From contig BBXU01000650.1 in the NCBI GenBank assembly GCA_001598975.1, positions 1 through 57,080 on the forward strand: DNA of 57,080 nucleotides. The letters run 5' to 3'. The notes under the pieces are model-generated. The model was not told where the DNA came from and did not search any database. It was given only the letters and a program-made list of their open reading frames with translations. Position numbers and translations under genes: made by a program. Positions 1-12,402 of this stretch are shown piece after piece; positions within the stretch are counted from its first letter, which is position 1, and every line of letters starts with the position of its first letter. This DNA comes from Parachlorella kessleri. Lineage: Eukaryota > Chlorophyta > Trebouxiophyceae > Chlorellales > Chlorellaceae.

Positions 1-2812
1 AGGACGCGGCGGCAGGAGGAAAGCTCGAGGCGGCAGCTGTGCACCAGGGTGTGTTTGCAGGCATCTGGGCACTGCTGGGCTGCGGGCACTGTTGACGCGG
101 GTGTCCGCTGATAAACCGGTGACAGCAAGAAGCGCGCTGCTGCCCTGCCCGGGCACCCGGTTGGGTCCTCTGCACACGCGCCCCCTCGCCCGCCGCAGAC
201 TTCTTCTGCCCCGCCAAGTCCGCCTGGAGCTCGCTGCCCATCCTGGACCAGCCGCGCTCCTTTGCGGTGGCCGTGGCCACGCCGGCCGACATCTTTGTGG
301 CGGGCGGCGGCAACGGCATGGACTGGTACAACACGGTGGTGCGCTGCGAGAGGTGAGCGGGGGAGGGCGGGAGGGGGGCTGCGGCCGCCGCGGGACACCG
401 GCGTGCCTGTGGCACGCAGCGGGTGTGGCGGGCCGGTGGGGGCTGCAGCTGCGTCCCTTGCTGGGGGTTGCCGCCAGGGTAGGAGGACTGCCTGTGATGC
501 CTTCACAGCTTCACTTGCTGGAGGCAGGTTGACTACCTGCTCCTACACCCTACCGACTCCTAAACACTCAGCAGGACTTCCGTGCCTATGGAGAGGAGCT
601 TGCCAGTGCCTTCCAGCGCTGCGTGCTCCTGTACTGTCTCCCTCTTGATGCCACCACTTTTGAACGCAACCGGTTGGTGGCGACATCCGCTGCAGGCAAG
701 ACGCATGTTTTACCATGCAGATACCAGGCCTTTGCGGGGAGCGGGTCCTGGCAGGCGCTCTCCCCCATGAATGTTGCCCGCGGAAGCTTGGCAGGGGCCG
801 TCTCCTGCAGTCGCCTCTACTGCTATGGCGGGGGCAAGCCTAAAGAGCAGTATAATGTTGTGGAGTGGTAAGCATTTCTGTGTCTGCCGGGGCTCGTTGC
901 GGGCACTTACTTAATATGTCAGGGCCCATCCTTGAAAGTCTCAGGGTGTTTGCTGTAGATTCCAGGGATTAAGGACCCCCAAAACACTGTGGACGTGCCA
1001 TCTCCTCCATGCTGACTTGGCGTGGACTATGCCTTGCTTGCCTCCCTGACCCACCTAGCCTGATCTTGAGCCTTTTGACCTTTCTACCTTGCCAAGGGCC
1101 CTAGTATGTATCGTTGCCTGACCCATCCGCGACACCGCCCATCCAGGTACGACCCCGGCAACGATCGCTGGTTCATCGGCCCAGCGCTGTCCTCGCGCCG
1201 CTTTGCGCTCGGCGGCGCGGCCATTGACAGCGCCCTATACGCTGTGGGAGGGTACGATGGCGAGACCTACTTGAACACAGTGGAGCGGTTAGACCCAAGA
1301 GAGGGCAGGTGCGTGGTGAGGCGGGAATCAGTACTGAAGTAGCCCTGGGCCGTGTGGTAGGGCCTTTAACGTTAGCCCAGGTGGTGCGCTGTGTAGTGTA
1401 CAGCGCACAGATACAGAAAGGAGTAAGCTGGTGTTGCTTGAACCCCAGGAGATCAGGTGGGGAGTGGCATGCCTGGTTTCGTCGTTGCAATCTCCCTGAA
1501 TGGACTCTACCAGGGCCACACTGTTCAGTCGTAATGATGTGTGCGCTGCTGCTGTCTGGATTTGCAGCAAAGGTTACGAAGCAGGGTTTTGCGGCTCACA
1601 CCTGCCTTGGGCACAGGCTGACTTAACAAATATGTAGGAGGACAACAAGCCTTGGCTGTGGGCCTCCCCCTATGGGTTTCTTCATGCCCTTGGCGCAGTG
1701 CAATGACCCATTGAACCCGTCCCTTGCCGGCCGCGTGCAGGTGGGGCGTGCTGCCTGGGGAGATGGCAAGCAAGCGCGGCGGGCATGCCTGCGTGGCGGC
1801 TGGCGGCTACCTGTACGCGCTGGGAGGCTTTGACAGCCTGCAGGCCATCCCACACTGCGAAGTTTTTGACCCGCGGGTAGGTATGCTGGGCGCGGTTGCC
1901 TCAAGCGGCGTGGTCTAGTTGACGTGGTCTGTGGAAACACTGGTGCATGTTACGCGCTTGTTGAAGGTGATCATTGTCCTTATCAACCTCAACAGAGGGA
2001 CTCCATGTGCTTGTGTAAGTTGCTGGTGTGCTGGCCATAGTGTGTAAAACCATATTAAAAAATTGGTGTAAGCTCTGTGTCCATTACGACAGTTGGTGGT
2101 AAGGAGTTGTCACACAGGCTGAGTTTATCTCCTGCGCGCAGGAAGGCAACGTGCCTTACTCAGCATCGCAATTAAAAAAATGCCACTCCTCTGCCAACGC
2201 ATAATGTTTGTTTGTGCCTCGTGCAGATGAATGCGTGGTCACCCATAGGCGACATGTCTGACTCGCGAGCATACGGCAGCGCAGCAGCGGTGGGCGGGCA
2301 GGTGTACGCTCTGGGAGGGCTCCAGTCCGACATGGAGGTGGGCCCCGCCTTTGTGTGTGTCAACTCAGCTACAATGTGATTCAAGCTCTATGGCATCTGG
2401 CTGCATTGCACCTGCGATCTGCCAGCAATTCGGCTGCTAGCTTCAGCTTCCGTTAGCCTAAGAATGCCCACTGGGCGGCCGTGTAAGGCTAGGCCCGTGC
2501 ATCTGCTGACACTGCTACTTTCTGTTGACCCCCAGTCGGTACAGTGGCACAGTAGGATGGCTCCTGCCTAGGCGGGGGACCACACACATGACATGGGCTC
2601 TTCCTGCTTGCTGCACACCGTGCACTAGTACAGATCAGTTCCCAACCCCTGGGACTAGGCCCTAATACCAGCACCCCCCTTGCCCACTGCCGCAGACCCA
2701 CTCTGTGCTGGTTGAGCGCTACGACAGCGCCTCCAACAGCTGGCAGCATGTGGCGCTCCCCTCCAATGCCAACCCCCGCCGCTCCTTCCTGGCAGCCTGT
2801 GGCCTGGAATAG
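1..2812 (+). CDS. Kelch-repeat (beta-propeller) protein, 3' part
   Basis: The gene runs in from the left edge, so its N-terminus is missing. Exons 1-48, 199-352, 721-867, 1147-1308, 1741-1876, 2227-2337 and 2696-2812 join in frame at GT-AG introns and give about 291 residues ending in TAG. At least five kelch blades are visible, each with a double glycine and a downstream aromatic: IFVAGGGNGMDWYNTV, LYCYGGGKPKEQYNVVEWYD, LYAVGGYDGETYLNTVERLD, LYALGGFDSLQAIPHCEVFD and VYALGGLQSDMETHSVLVER. Kelch propellers bind protein partners and often act as substrate receptors for cullin E3 ligases or as actin-associated proteins. No BTB or F-box is present in the visible part, so the partner class is unknown. 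The family call is firm; the specific role is not. Confidence 0.85.
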
Positions 2813-3920
2813 GACGGCTTCCTGGGTGCATGGCTAGCTGGCAGTGCTGCTGCTGCTGCCAGGCAGGAAGAAGTCATTCCCGGAAGGGGACTTCTGTAGC
2901 TTGCCATGCGAACGGCGTGCCGTAACCCTGGCAGGCTATTGTTGGGGTTTGAGATGTGTGCTGCTCACTGTCACGTTGATACCCATCGTGCACGGTAGGT
3001 GCAAGGGTGCGGCTGTAGCCTGGGAACTCACTGGGTTCTAAAATGGGTCTGCGGTTCGAGCAATTGCTGCAAGTGGGGAGGATTGCAGACGTCAGTCTGG
3101 GATACTTCGGCAGGCTGCTTGCACCAAGGTTAACTCAAGTAGCTACATTGCAGCCGCTAATAACCTGCTGTGGTTATCGCTTGTGCTTGGGTGCGTTACA
3201 CATAGATCATGTCTCAGCTTTGTGCTATACCTCGCAAGTCAGCTTAATCCCTGACATCATAGCAACGCTTGCAGAGGCTGTACACCCAGCGTACTGCTTG
3301 GCGTACCAGTGGCAAGTTTGGAAAGCTTGCATAGTGCCCATGTCACCAAGCACTAATTTCCCAATGCCTGCTCGGCGACCCTCATCACCTAGGCATACTG
3401 TGGTTGGCGCTAGTGCAGCCACTTGCAACCGCCCACCATCCATGTTGTTAACATCCTGTATGGCGCTGAGTTGGTGCCCAAGCGTGCAGAGACGTTTGGG
3501 GCCTCCAGCTAGATCATAGTGGCATAACGGACCGGCCCTTTCAGCATGCAGTGTACCATATACAGCTAAACTCTCTTAGGTCAAGTTTGGCTAGGTGTGC
3601 TGCAGGACGGAAGTGACTGCTCCTCGAACAGTGGGTACATGGCCCTGGGTGTCCAAGGAGCTCCGAGGATTAGGCCACTAGGAGCCATAAGTAGGAGCTA
3701 GATTTTGCAGAAGATGTCTGATACTAGGATTGATACTAGGATTGATGTAATGATTGCATGATGGACTTTTGTGAACATGAATCAAAATCAAGCTGGAGTC
3801 ACGCATAGCACGTTGGGCGCGATCAGTCGGCGGTGGCCCAAACCATCACCATCAATTCGACGCAAAGCGGTAAAATAGCATAACCTGATCGGGCAGTTGA
3901 GCTAGCAACCTTGTCTAGCC
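2813..3920. other. Intergenic region between kelch gene and PGM2
   Basis: This stretch should hold the 3' UTR of the kelch gene and the promoter of the PGM2-like gene. The one long open frame (3043-3519) gives a low-complexity protein without recognisable motifs and is not taken as a gene. A 14-base direct repeat (GATACTAGGATT core) lies near 3719-3745. No TGTAA signal was found close to the kelch stop. Confidence 0.5.
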
Positions 3921-6900
3921 ATGCCTGTGGTGCCTCTGTTGCACAGGGGCGCTTCAGTCCCGGTCACACAACTACAAGCGCCACATCCGCAGCAGAACTT
4001 GCTGAGGAGGAGATGGCGCAGAGGCAGGTTGCTTCCGGCCTTGCCAGACCCCCACCTTAACGGGCTAGCTGAGGAGTGGCTGAGGCTAGACAAAGACCCA
4101 GAGTCCTCTGCCCTGATCAAGAAAGTTTTAGAGGAGGGATGGGATCTGGAACTTGCCCGGGATCTCTTGGGAAGGAGGCTGCAGTTTGGTAAGTGCAAAA
4201 GCTGGCCGGCTGCAGCAGAGCACGCCGCCAGGTTGCCACGTAGTGAGGTGACACTGGTGAGCTAGGGACTTCAACAGGGCTCCTATCCCAAGTGGAAAAT
4301 TGTAGCTATGCAGGAGTTTATCAGAGGTTGCCATGCCACTGCAGGCACTGCTGGGCTGCGTGGCAAGATGGGGCCTGGATTCAACCGTATGAACGCCATC
4401 ACTGTGCAGCAGACCACCCAGGGTCTGCTCAAGTACATGGAGGACGAGTTTTGGGGCCCAGCTATCAAGCAGCTTGGAGTGGTCATAGGTGGGGGGCAAC
4501 GCTGGTGTCAGCCTGGGGACCCTCGCACTCATACCAGAGCTGTGAGGTGCCTTGCTGTGCCTCCTGCCAATGCTAGTAGGCCGATTGCTGACTATATCAC
4601 AGCCCAGAAGGTTGCCTAAGAGGTTTTGTTATAGGGATTTACCGTGATGCCAGCTGGTCTTCAAAAGCTGTGGCTCCTGTCTACAGGCTACGATGGTCGA
4701 CACCACTCGCGGGAGTTTGCCCACATCGCAGCCGCGGTGTTTGTTAGCCGAGGGGTGCCGGTGCGGCTCTTCTCGAAGGTGGTGCCCACGCCGTTTGTCT
4801 CCACAGGCGTCCGCTTGCTGGTAAGGTCGTGCTGCGGTTGGTGGTTGGGTTTTGACGTGAGGCACTTGTCGGCCCTTTAGTGTGCTGACCCATTTGTGGA
4901 TTGCATCTTGTATAGCCTGCTGGTCGGGTTAATCTAAAGCCACAGGCCAGTGTTGGCAGATACAGCCTCCATCTAAGCCCCTATCGCGGTGCTGCCTGGT
5001 CTGCAGGGCTGTGCAGCAGGCATCATGATCACAGCCAGCCACAACCCCAAGGAGGACAATGGGTACAAGGTCTACTGGGCGAACGGCTGCCAAATCATTC
5101 CCCCTCTGGATGCCGGCATTGCTGCAGCCATTGATTCCAACTTAGAGCTGTGGGAGCTGGAGCCAGCAGTACTGGAGGCAAGTGGGGGGGCGCCCAGGCA
5201 GTGACTCCTTCTCTTGTGTCCTGTGTCGGAAGGTTTATGTGATGTGATGCAACATCAGCCAAGCACAGGAACACGGTGGACATGGGCGGGCTGCTTATTA
5301 CACAATGTACCCGGGGACGATGTCCAAGGCAGGGTGGGGGCGACAAGCAAGATCTCCCGCACCTTTTTGGGTGCTAGCCCCTATCTAATCATCCCACAGC
5401 AAGTCACTCCTAGATCTTAGCATGGCGAACACAGTACCAAGCCTTGTTGCCCACTGCAGGGCCCCTACAGCAGCCCACTGGTAGCAGACCCCTTAGACGA
5501 GGTGTCGTCCCGCTACCTTGCCAACCTAAGCACAGCCTTGCGGTGTCGCACGGCCGCGGCCAACGTGATAGCGCCACTTGTGGCCTACACGGCCATGCAC
5601 GGTGTAGGCACCCCCTGGGTGCTGCAGGTACGTGTTACTTCGAAGCCTGACCATTTGGTGGACCCCCTCGGTCTCCTCATCGTCAGTGGCTGTGCATGCT
5701 GTGGGGGACCAGTGCGCGACCTCCAGTTGAAGCAGTCAATGGTGGCAGGGACGCTCTTTCTTTTGTGATCAGCAGCGCATTGTGCTTGGGGTCAGATGGT
5801 GAGAGGCAGCTCACTGCTGCCACCTTACCGTCCACCGGCCCCGCTTTGCCTGCAGCACCTGCAGCAAACAGACGCGCGTCACGCCCACCCTGCTGGCTGC
5901 AGGCTTTCAGCAGCTTCGGCCTGCCACGGCCCATCCTTGTGACAGAGCAGTGCGACCCAGACCCAGAGTTTCCCACAGTGCCATTCCCCAACCCTGAGGA
6001 GGGCAAGGGCGCCTGGGACCTGGCGTTCAAGACAGCGCAGCAGTACGGGGTGCAGCTGGCCTTTGCAACCGACCCTGATGCCGACCGCTTTGCCGCGGCG
6101 GAGCAGGACCCCACAACAGGTCAGCGGCGGGGTTGCTGGCCAGGAGAACCCTGGTGTCCTGTGGGGTGGGCTTTCTTGGTCATACCTCGATTAATTGTTC
6201 ATGTGATTCCCTTACCTGCGCTGCGCACCTGCAAAGCAAGCACTCACTCCTGTCACGCTGGCTGCTACCTTCCAGCGGCCGACCTTCCTTGTCAAGCAGC
6301 TCCTTCATGCCTTTGGGCGGTCCAGGTGTCTTGTAAGGGAGCTTCTCGGGCCTGCATCAAGGTTCCACCAACTCTCCATATCGGGTATGACCGCTGCTGA
6401 CCCTCTCCGCCCTGCTTGCTTCTGTTCCCCCCCGTGTGCAGGCCGGTGGCGTGCCTTCACCGGCAATGAGATAGGCGCCATGCTGGCCCACTGGGTCCTC
6501 ACCAATTATCTCCAACAAGAAGGAGCCCTGCCCGTGGAGCGGCTGGCCATGCTGTCTTCCACCGTCAGCAGCAGGATGCTGGAGGGCATGGCGCGGCAGG
6601 AGGGCTTCCACTGGCAGGTCAGCCGCAGGGCGGGCTGGGTGGTTTCTTGGTGGTGCTCCCTGCCGATGCAGGGCAGTCCCAGTGTACGGGCTGGCGCCCG
6701 TGCTGTAAGGCTGCTGTGTGTGGGTGCTGGTGCTCGGTGTGGGGGGCTTGGCAACTAATACTGGCATTCTATCCTGCAATGGCTAGGTGGATGGTGTCCG
6801 AATTCCTGCAACCGCAAGGAGGTGATGGGATTGTTGGCCAGCACCAGGGTGCCAATCCAATGCTTGCCAGGTTCCTTACCTGTCAATCACAACCACTTCT

Positions 6901-8196
6901 TTGCAGCCATTGTGAATGATCATAGGTTTAGACTTCTTCGGGACTCAACCCTCTGCGTGGCTTCGGGCGTGTGGCAGACTACATGAGGCCGGAATCAAAT
7001 CAAATAGCCACTCCGATATTCCCAATGACATTACAAAATGGTCCTGGCAGGGTTGGGTAACCTCACAGAGGCTGGAGAAGTGTCTGCTCCACTCTATTTG
7101 GTGTCCCTGGCCTCTGCAGGAGACCCTCACCGGTTTCAAGTGGCTGGGCAACGAGGCTCTCCAGCTGGAGCGTGAGGGATACACGGTGTTGTTCGCCTTC
7201 GAGGAGGCCATCGGCTTCATGTTTGGCCAGGTACGCCGGATGAGAACTGCCGCCCCTCGGAGATGCGCAGCAAGTGGTGAAGGGGGCTTGGTTTGCGCAT
7301 GTGGGGATTCACTTGGCGGCACACGCGTGGTCTTCTGGCTGCCTGGCTTCTTCCTTCTATGAGGTGTGGTGGTGCAGAGCCTAACGATTTCACCAGCCCA
7401 ACTACAAGTGTGTGACTCCCAGTGTGTCAGCGTGGCCCAGGTGGCTTGCTGCTCCTGCTGCAGGTTGGGAAGGATAAGGACGGGGTGGCGGCCTCAGTCG
7501 TCTTTGCTGAGTTAACTGCTGACGTGTACACCCGCGGCCTAACCCTAGCACAGCACTGGCAGCAGTTGCAGCAGCAGTACGGCGCCTACGAGTACCGCTC
7601 GGGGTACATTGTTGCCCAGCCACCGTCCCTAAGCCACGCTGTGTTTGAGCGCCTGCGGAGCGGCTACCCCCAGCAGATTGGCGGGCAGCGGGTGACGGCA
7701 GTGCGGGATCTGGGCACGGGGCTGGACACCTCCCAGGAAGGTGGGTCTCCTTGCCCCAAGTCGGGTCAGTAACTCTTACAAGCTTCCAGCTGCTGTGGTG
7801 CGGCTGTTGCTCCTGCGGCTTTTCTGCACAGTGCATGTCAGCTTTGGCCCACAAGCCTCAACCAGCGCCCAGTTGAGGAAGAATGATTAAAGTAGCAACT
7901 GTGCTGCAACTAGCGGAGGAACAAGGCATGTGTGGTTCTTGCCTTGTGCAGACCGACAGGCGGTGCTGCCCTGGCAGCCGGGAGACCTCATGATCACGTT
8001 TACCCTACAAGGGCCGGCCACCCTCACCCTTAGAGCCAGCGGCACAGAACCCAAGCTCAAGTTCTACCTTGAGGTTGCTGGTGGGAAGGAGGGCGGGGCA
8101 GCTGCTGCGGAGCTGGCAGAGAAGCTGGAGAGGGCTGTGGCTGAGGAGCTGGTGCGGCCAGAGCAGCATGGACTAACACGACCTGCACAGCAGTAG
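3921..8196 (+). CDS. PGM2: Phosphoglucomutase-2-like / phosphopentomutase
   Basis: Ten exons (3921-4188, 4345-4488, 4687-4820, 5007-5177, 5460-5627, 5903-6119, 6442-6617, 7120-7230, 7464-7740, 7952-8196) join in frame to about 636 aa, close to animal PGM2 (about 610). The four alpha-D-phosphohexomutase signatures are present in order: active serine loop [17 protein letters not shown], metal loop [10 protein letters not shown], sugar loop FAFEEAIGF and phosphate loop [30 protein letters not shown] and [11 protein letters not shown] are PGM2-type. The enzyme interconverts hexose or pentose 1- and 6(5)-phosphates, linking starch, sucrose and nucleoside breakdown to glycolysis; no targeting peptide is obvious. 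The intron at 5178-5459 has a GC donor. The start at 3921 is the first in-frame ATG, but the Arg-rich first 45 residues are not conserved and an upstream exon is possible. Confidence 0.93.
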
Positions 8197-8865
8197 TTTC
8201 AGGAGCTGTTGGGCAGGAAACGACACAGGGTGGGGCGTCCTTTGCGGTTCCTAGTAGCAGTGGTGCCCCATCACATGCTTGCGGGCAGGATGGGCTTGTG
8301 GCCCTTGGTTGCTGCAGCCTGACCGGCCACAGGCAGAGGTTGGCGGGGTGTTTATCAGGACCATGGGGCCGCAACAGCAGTAGGGGCCTACCCTTGTAAC
8401 AACTCCACCCTTGTTGAGCGGGGTGCCTGTGTATCAGGCAGCGTGTGCCACGGTGGCACGATCAGCAGTATGGAGAGCGGAATGCAGCGCTACTATCGTA
8501 TCAGGGCATATCATGATGAGGAAATGGTGCACTGGGCCCCCATGCATACATCCCCTAAGCAGGCTTACCTCAGCAGCAGGTGCAGCATGAACGAATCCTT
8601 GTGAAGCTTATAGGCCAATAGGGAAAGAGCAGGGTCATGATGGTCAAACAAATGGGTGGTACCCCACCACGTCAAAGCATGCGCAGCAGCTACACAGCCA
8701 ACACTTCCACCACATCCAGCACGACCGCTACACATGCAACACTTCCACCACATCCAGCACTACACCCGGAGGCGACATCGCAACCACAGGTGCGTTCATG
8801 CAGGTCTTTGGGTGTTGTTTAAGCAAAAACCCCTGCGACTGGACCCGACACCTGGTGCATACGCC
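8197..8865. other. Intergenic region after PGM2, with a 24-bp direct repeat
   Basis: The interval holds the PGM2 3' UTR and the 5' flank of the next gene. A 24-bp sequence (CAACACTTCCACC...) occurs at 8699-8722 and again at 8737-8760 with a 38-bp period. The open frame beginning at 8656 runs through this repeat into the next gene, but the protein it would add is repetitive. I therefore start the next gene at the ATG at 8866. Confidence 0.4.
8395..8399 (+). terminator. Putative TGTAA polyadenylation signal of PGM2
   Basis: TGTAA is the usual poly(A) signal of green algae. It lies about 200 nt after the PGM2 stop. The same spacing recurs after uL13 and RPT1 in this window. Confidence 0.45.
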
Positions 8866-11483
8866 ATGCCTGGGAGTAAAGCCAAGCCTTACCAAACATA
8901 CGCTAACATCATCGCTGCAGATACTGACAGTTTGGCGCCGCAGGTCAGGGGCCAACTGCTGTGTGTCCCTCAATCTGGCGAGCTGCTTCAAGACAAGTCA
9001 ACACTGCAGCTTTCAGTGGCCACCCACCTGGCCTGGCAGCTGGCTCAGCAGCCGGCAGGCACGGCTTCCCCAGGGCAGCTCTTTGTAGCCGCATGCCAGC
9101 CAGGCCTGGGCCATGTGGCACAGCTTCAAAACTCGGCAGCCGCATGGGATGGCATTGGGGGGCTGCTGGGTGGTGGGCGTGACCCTGGGGGAGATGTGGC
9201 TGTTGACGAGAAGACAAGCCTGGCACGAAAATCAGGTGCCAGGTTTGACCTGGCCCTGTCGTGCCCTGAGGTACCGGTGAGCTAGCAAGGCATGCCATGA
9301 TCGACCTGCCGAGCTGAGCCTTGTGCGCAGAAAGAGGTCCACCAGGGCAGCTGAGCTCGGCTTTGTTTGTATATATAGTTAAGCAAAGCAGCAGTAGAGA
9401 GTGGGTACTGTGCATCGCAAGCTTGCCCATGCAGGCTTGCCAGCAAAAGAAGTGTCATCACCTCCTGCTGAGAGTTTGAAGCCTGCCTCTAAAACTGCAT
9501 TGCAGGGTGCCCGCTTGGCTGTCATGTTTGCAGAAGTTGTCAGGGCGCAGAAAGTGCAGCCGACCAACCCCCTGCACATCACCCACATGAGCATTGGCCA
9601 GACTACTGACGCAGCTGCAGCTGCAACCTCCGGGTCAACAGCAGAGGCAGGCCCGTCACGGGCAGCATCAGTGGCAAAACCGGTGGGTGATGCAGCACTG
9701 CCCGGGCAGGCTGCACTGCAGCTCCCCACATTGGGTGGGCTTGTGCTGGAGGGTGTGCAGCAGCCCAGTCCCGCCTCGGCGCCGCCAGTACTGCCCGCCA
9801 TGCCCTTAAGTCAGGTGGGGGATGATATCCTTAACCAGTTTCTGGAGGAGCTCAACCAGCAACAGCATGAGGACATTTTGTTTGAGGAGCCCTCGGAGGC
9901 TGGTGCTTTCACAGGCAGCGAGCACCAGCACATGCAGCAGCTACAGCAGGCAGCAGGGCAGGTAAGGCAAGAGGCTGGGCTTGCGCGCAGCAGCAGCAGC
10001 AGCGTCGCTGCCGGAGGGGGTGGTGGCAAGGGGTTGGAGATAACCCTCACCCTGCGGGACCCCCTCAGGCAGTCTCTTGGCAGCCGTCCCAAGGTCGCTC
10101 TCAGCGGCTTTGGCCACAAAGACTTCGACAAGGAGCTGAAGCTTTACAGCATCTCGGCAGATGGGAGAACCCTGAAAGTCAAGTCTCAGTCTCAGAGTCT
10201 CAGCCAAGATGCTGCCGCGCGAATGGCAGCCAGGGTTTGCGGTGGCGAGATCCAGCAGGTAGTCACCGCCTGGTGGGACGAGGCACCCGCTCCAGATGCC
10301 GTGGAGGGAGGGCCGCCAGTGGTCAGCCACCTCCTGCACTTTGAGGCCCAGTTGGAGGTAGTTCTTACAGTGGGGAGGAAAGCGCGCAAAGCCACAGCAG
10401 ATGAGGCTGCTGCGCTGAAGCGCTGGCTGCAGGAGAAGCTTGGTGGGTGGCTTGCTTCAGCAGGTGCATGCCTGCTGGGGTCTGCTGGGGATTGAGCCCA
10501 GAGCATGCCAACATGTAGCCAATAAGATCTTCCTCTGCTCGCCAGCCGAGTAGGCTTGCTGTCGACACCGAACGTCTGAGGCCTTTTTTAGCCCCATGCC
10601 ATATAGTTACGTCGCAAGAGAGCCTGAGTTGCAACTGTCTTGCCCGGACTGTAGGCCCATTCATGGCAGGGCCAGCAGCAACGTTAATTGCTTCTGCCCA
10701 GCAAGTGGATGCAGGACCTCGGCAGGTAAAACACTGTCCTGGCCCCTGCCGCCATGCATATGCCTCTGCCATATCTTTCCCCATCTGTTACCACTGCTGC
10801 GGCCATATAAATGCCCAAGAGCGTGGATAGCCAGTCAGTCAGAGCTGCAAGTCCAGGGGCTCAGAAGTTTCCTTTTGTGTTCCGACTGCCATGTAGGGGG
10901 GAACCACAGACCAGCGGATTGCCGCCCTGGAGGAGCGAGTCGTAGCACTGCAGCAACAGCTGGCAGCAAACCACCAGGTCATGCACCAGGTCATGGAGGA
11001 GATGGCCAGCATGAAGAGGTGTGTTTTGACTCTCGCTAGCGCTGAGATTGGAGGCTGGTGGTGTCTGCAGATTCGGGCACAACAGCTGGGGAGTGTCATG
11101 AAATGGGCTGAGGGTTGGCAGCGTCAGAGTAGACGTGGACACTTGTGCCACGAGCCCTACACGGAGCGCCCTGGGTTGGAGCGGTTCTCATAAATGTGAG
11201 AAGTGCTTGTCTTGAACTGCCAGGGCTGGTTGCATGTGTGCCTGGTGCTGGCTAGCCTACAAGAATCCTAGAAGGTGCTTTTAAACCTGAGCATCGCCAG
11301 TGCGCAAGCTCCCACCTACGGACTGCACAACTGTAGGGGGCCCCTGTCTTGGAACGACTCTGCTTTGGCTCTTCCCTCTTTCTTTGTAGACGCTTGGAGT
11401 CTCTCTACCCAGAGCACGCAGTACAGCAGCCCACACAGACGGCACCTGTCCAGCGGCTGAACTCGAGACAGCGCCAGTCGTAG
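8866..11483 (+). CDS. Uncharacterised protein with C-terminal coiled coil
   Basis: No family was recognised. The model is 8866-9270, 9506-10442, 10910-11018 and 11390-11483, in frame throughout, about 514 aa. Exons 1 and 2 join in phase at a GTACCG donor and a TGCAG acceptor. The middle exon is the best-supported part: a Gln/Ala/Ser-rich linker, then a compact stretch from about residue 310 with predicted strands and helices (LEITLTLRDPLRQSLG, LLHFEAQLEVVLTVGRKA). The last two exons encode a heptad-like helix (IAALEERVVALQQQLAA), suggesting oligomerisation. If the donor at 10443 is not used, the frame stops at 10495 and the coiled-coil exons belong to another small gene. No targeting signal is evident. 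Function unknown. Confidence 0.45.
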
Positions 11484-12402
11484 GGCGTCGCCTCAGTAGA
11501 AGCCCTTGGCAGCAATGCTTTGATCCAAGTGGCTGGCACTGGTGTGATGAGCTGCGTTAGGACTTGCTTTTGCTATCCAGCAGACCAGGGTAGCATGCGG
11601 GGCAGCCACTGACTTGGCAAGGGTGGTTGGTGTGGCTACACTTGCCTTAGTAGTTCTCGTAGTAGTTCTCGCGGTGGCAGCGGTGTGCAAAAGGGTGCTG
11701 TTCAGGTCTGATACCAGGCTTGAGACCGCTGGCAATACGCTGCTAGTGTTCCACAAATCCACAAATCAATGCAGAGTTTTGCGGCCTCGAGACAAGTGCC
11801 TTTCCTGCAAGTATACATGCGGCAGCAGCCCTTGAGGCACCCGCCATCATTGCCAAAGTCATGACAAGCCCGGGGCAAGGGATAATATTGATGTTTTTTT
11901 TAATAGATATGAACTGTTGCAAGCCAGTCTGCAGCCAGCTATGCCGCAAGCCGCCACTGTCCTTGACAAATGTTCCTGTTTACTAGTGTGGGTGTCACTT
12001 CTGAATATGTATAGGGAGGGAGCATGAGATCTCCTACAAGCTGCTAGCATTGTCGACTTTTGTCTGCACGGTGCACCAGAGTTCTATGATTGAAACCAAG
12101 CTAGCCATTCATGTCCATTACATGGCGTTTCGGGTCTGCAAACATGCACTATTGTCGTTGAATCCTGAACCCATGTTGTAAAATTGGCTCTGCTTGCAAA
12201 CATCCCTAGCAATGGGCAGTAAAATCCTACGCTGTAGCGAGTGTGCAAAACACTGAACGCGGAACATGTGAACACAACAGACAATGTCTCACACAGTATG
12301 CCATCCTGCCATGTGTGCAAATCATTTCCTAAGCCCTCCAGCGGCTACCTGCTGCTAAGCTAAGTGCCAGTCACATGCCCCCTTCACTTAAGAGGGGGCA
12401 AC
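11484..12402. other. Convergent intergenic region
   Basis: This region lies between two genes whose 3' ends face each other. It should contain both 3' UTRs. A minus-strand TGTAA (TTACA at 12118-12122) is about 280 nt beyond the eIF5B stop and may be its poly(A) signal. A T-rich run occurs near 11891-11901. No open frame here has coding character. Confidence 0.45.

Noticed and set aside
3050..3065. T-loop-like GGTTCGAGC as part of a tRNA
   Set aside because: No matching acceptor stem, D arm or anticodon arm around it.
3043..3519. 158-codon open frame on the plus strand
   Set aside because: No motif, poor codon character, not extended by splicing, and it lies where UTR/promoter sequence is expected.
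6618..7119. An extra exon in the 502-nt PGM2 intron
   Set aside because: The flanking exons join directly to the conserved [12 protein letters not shown] sequence, so nothing is missing.
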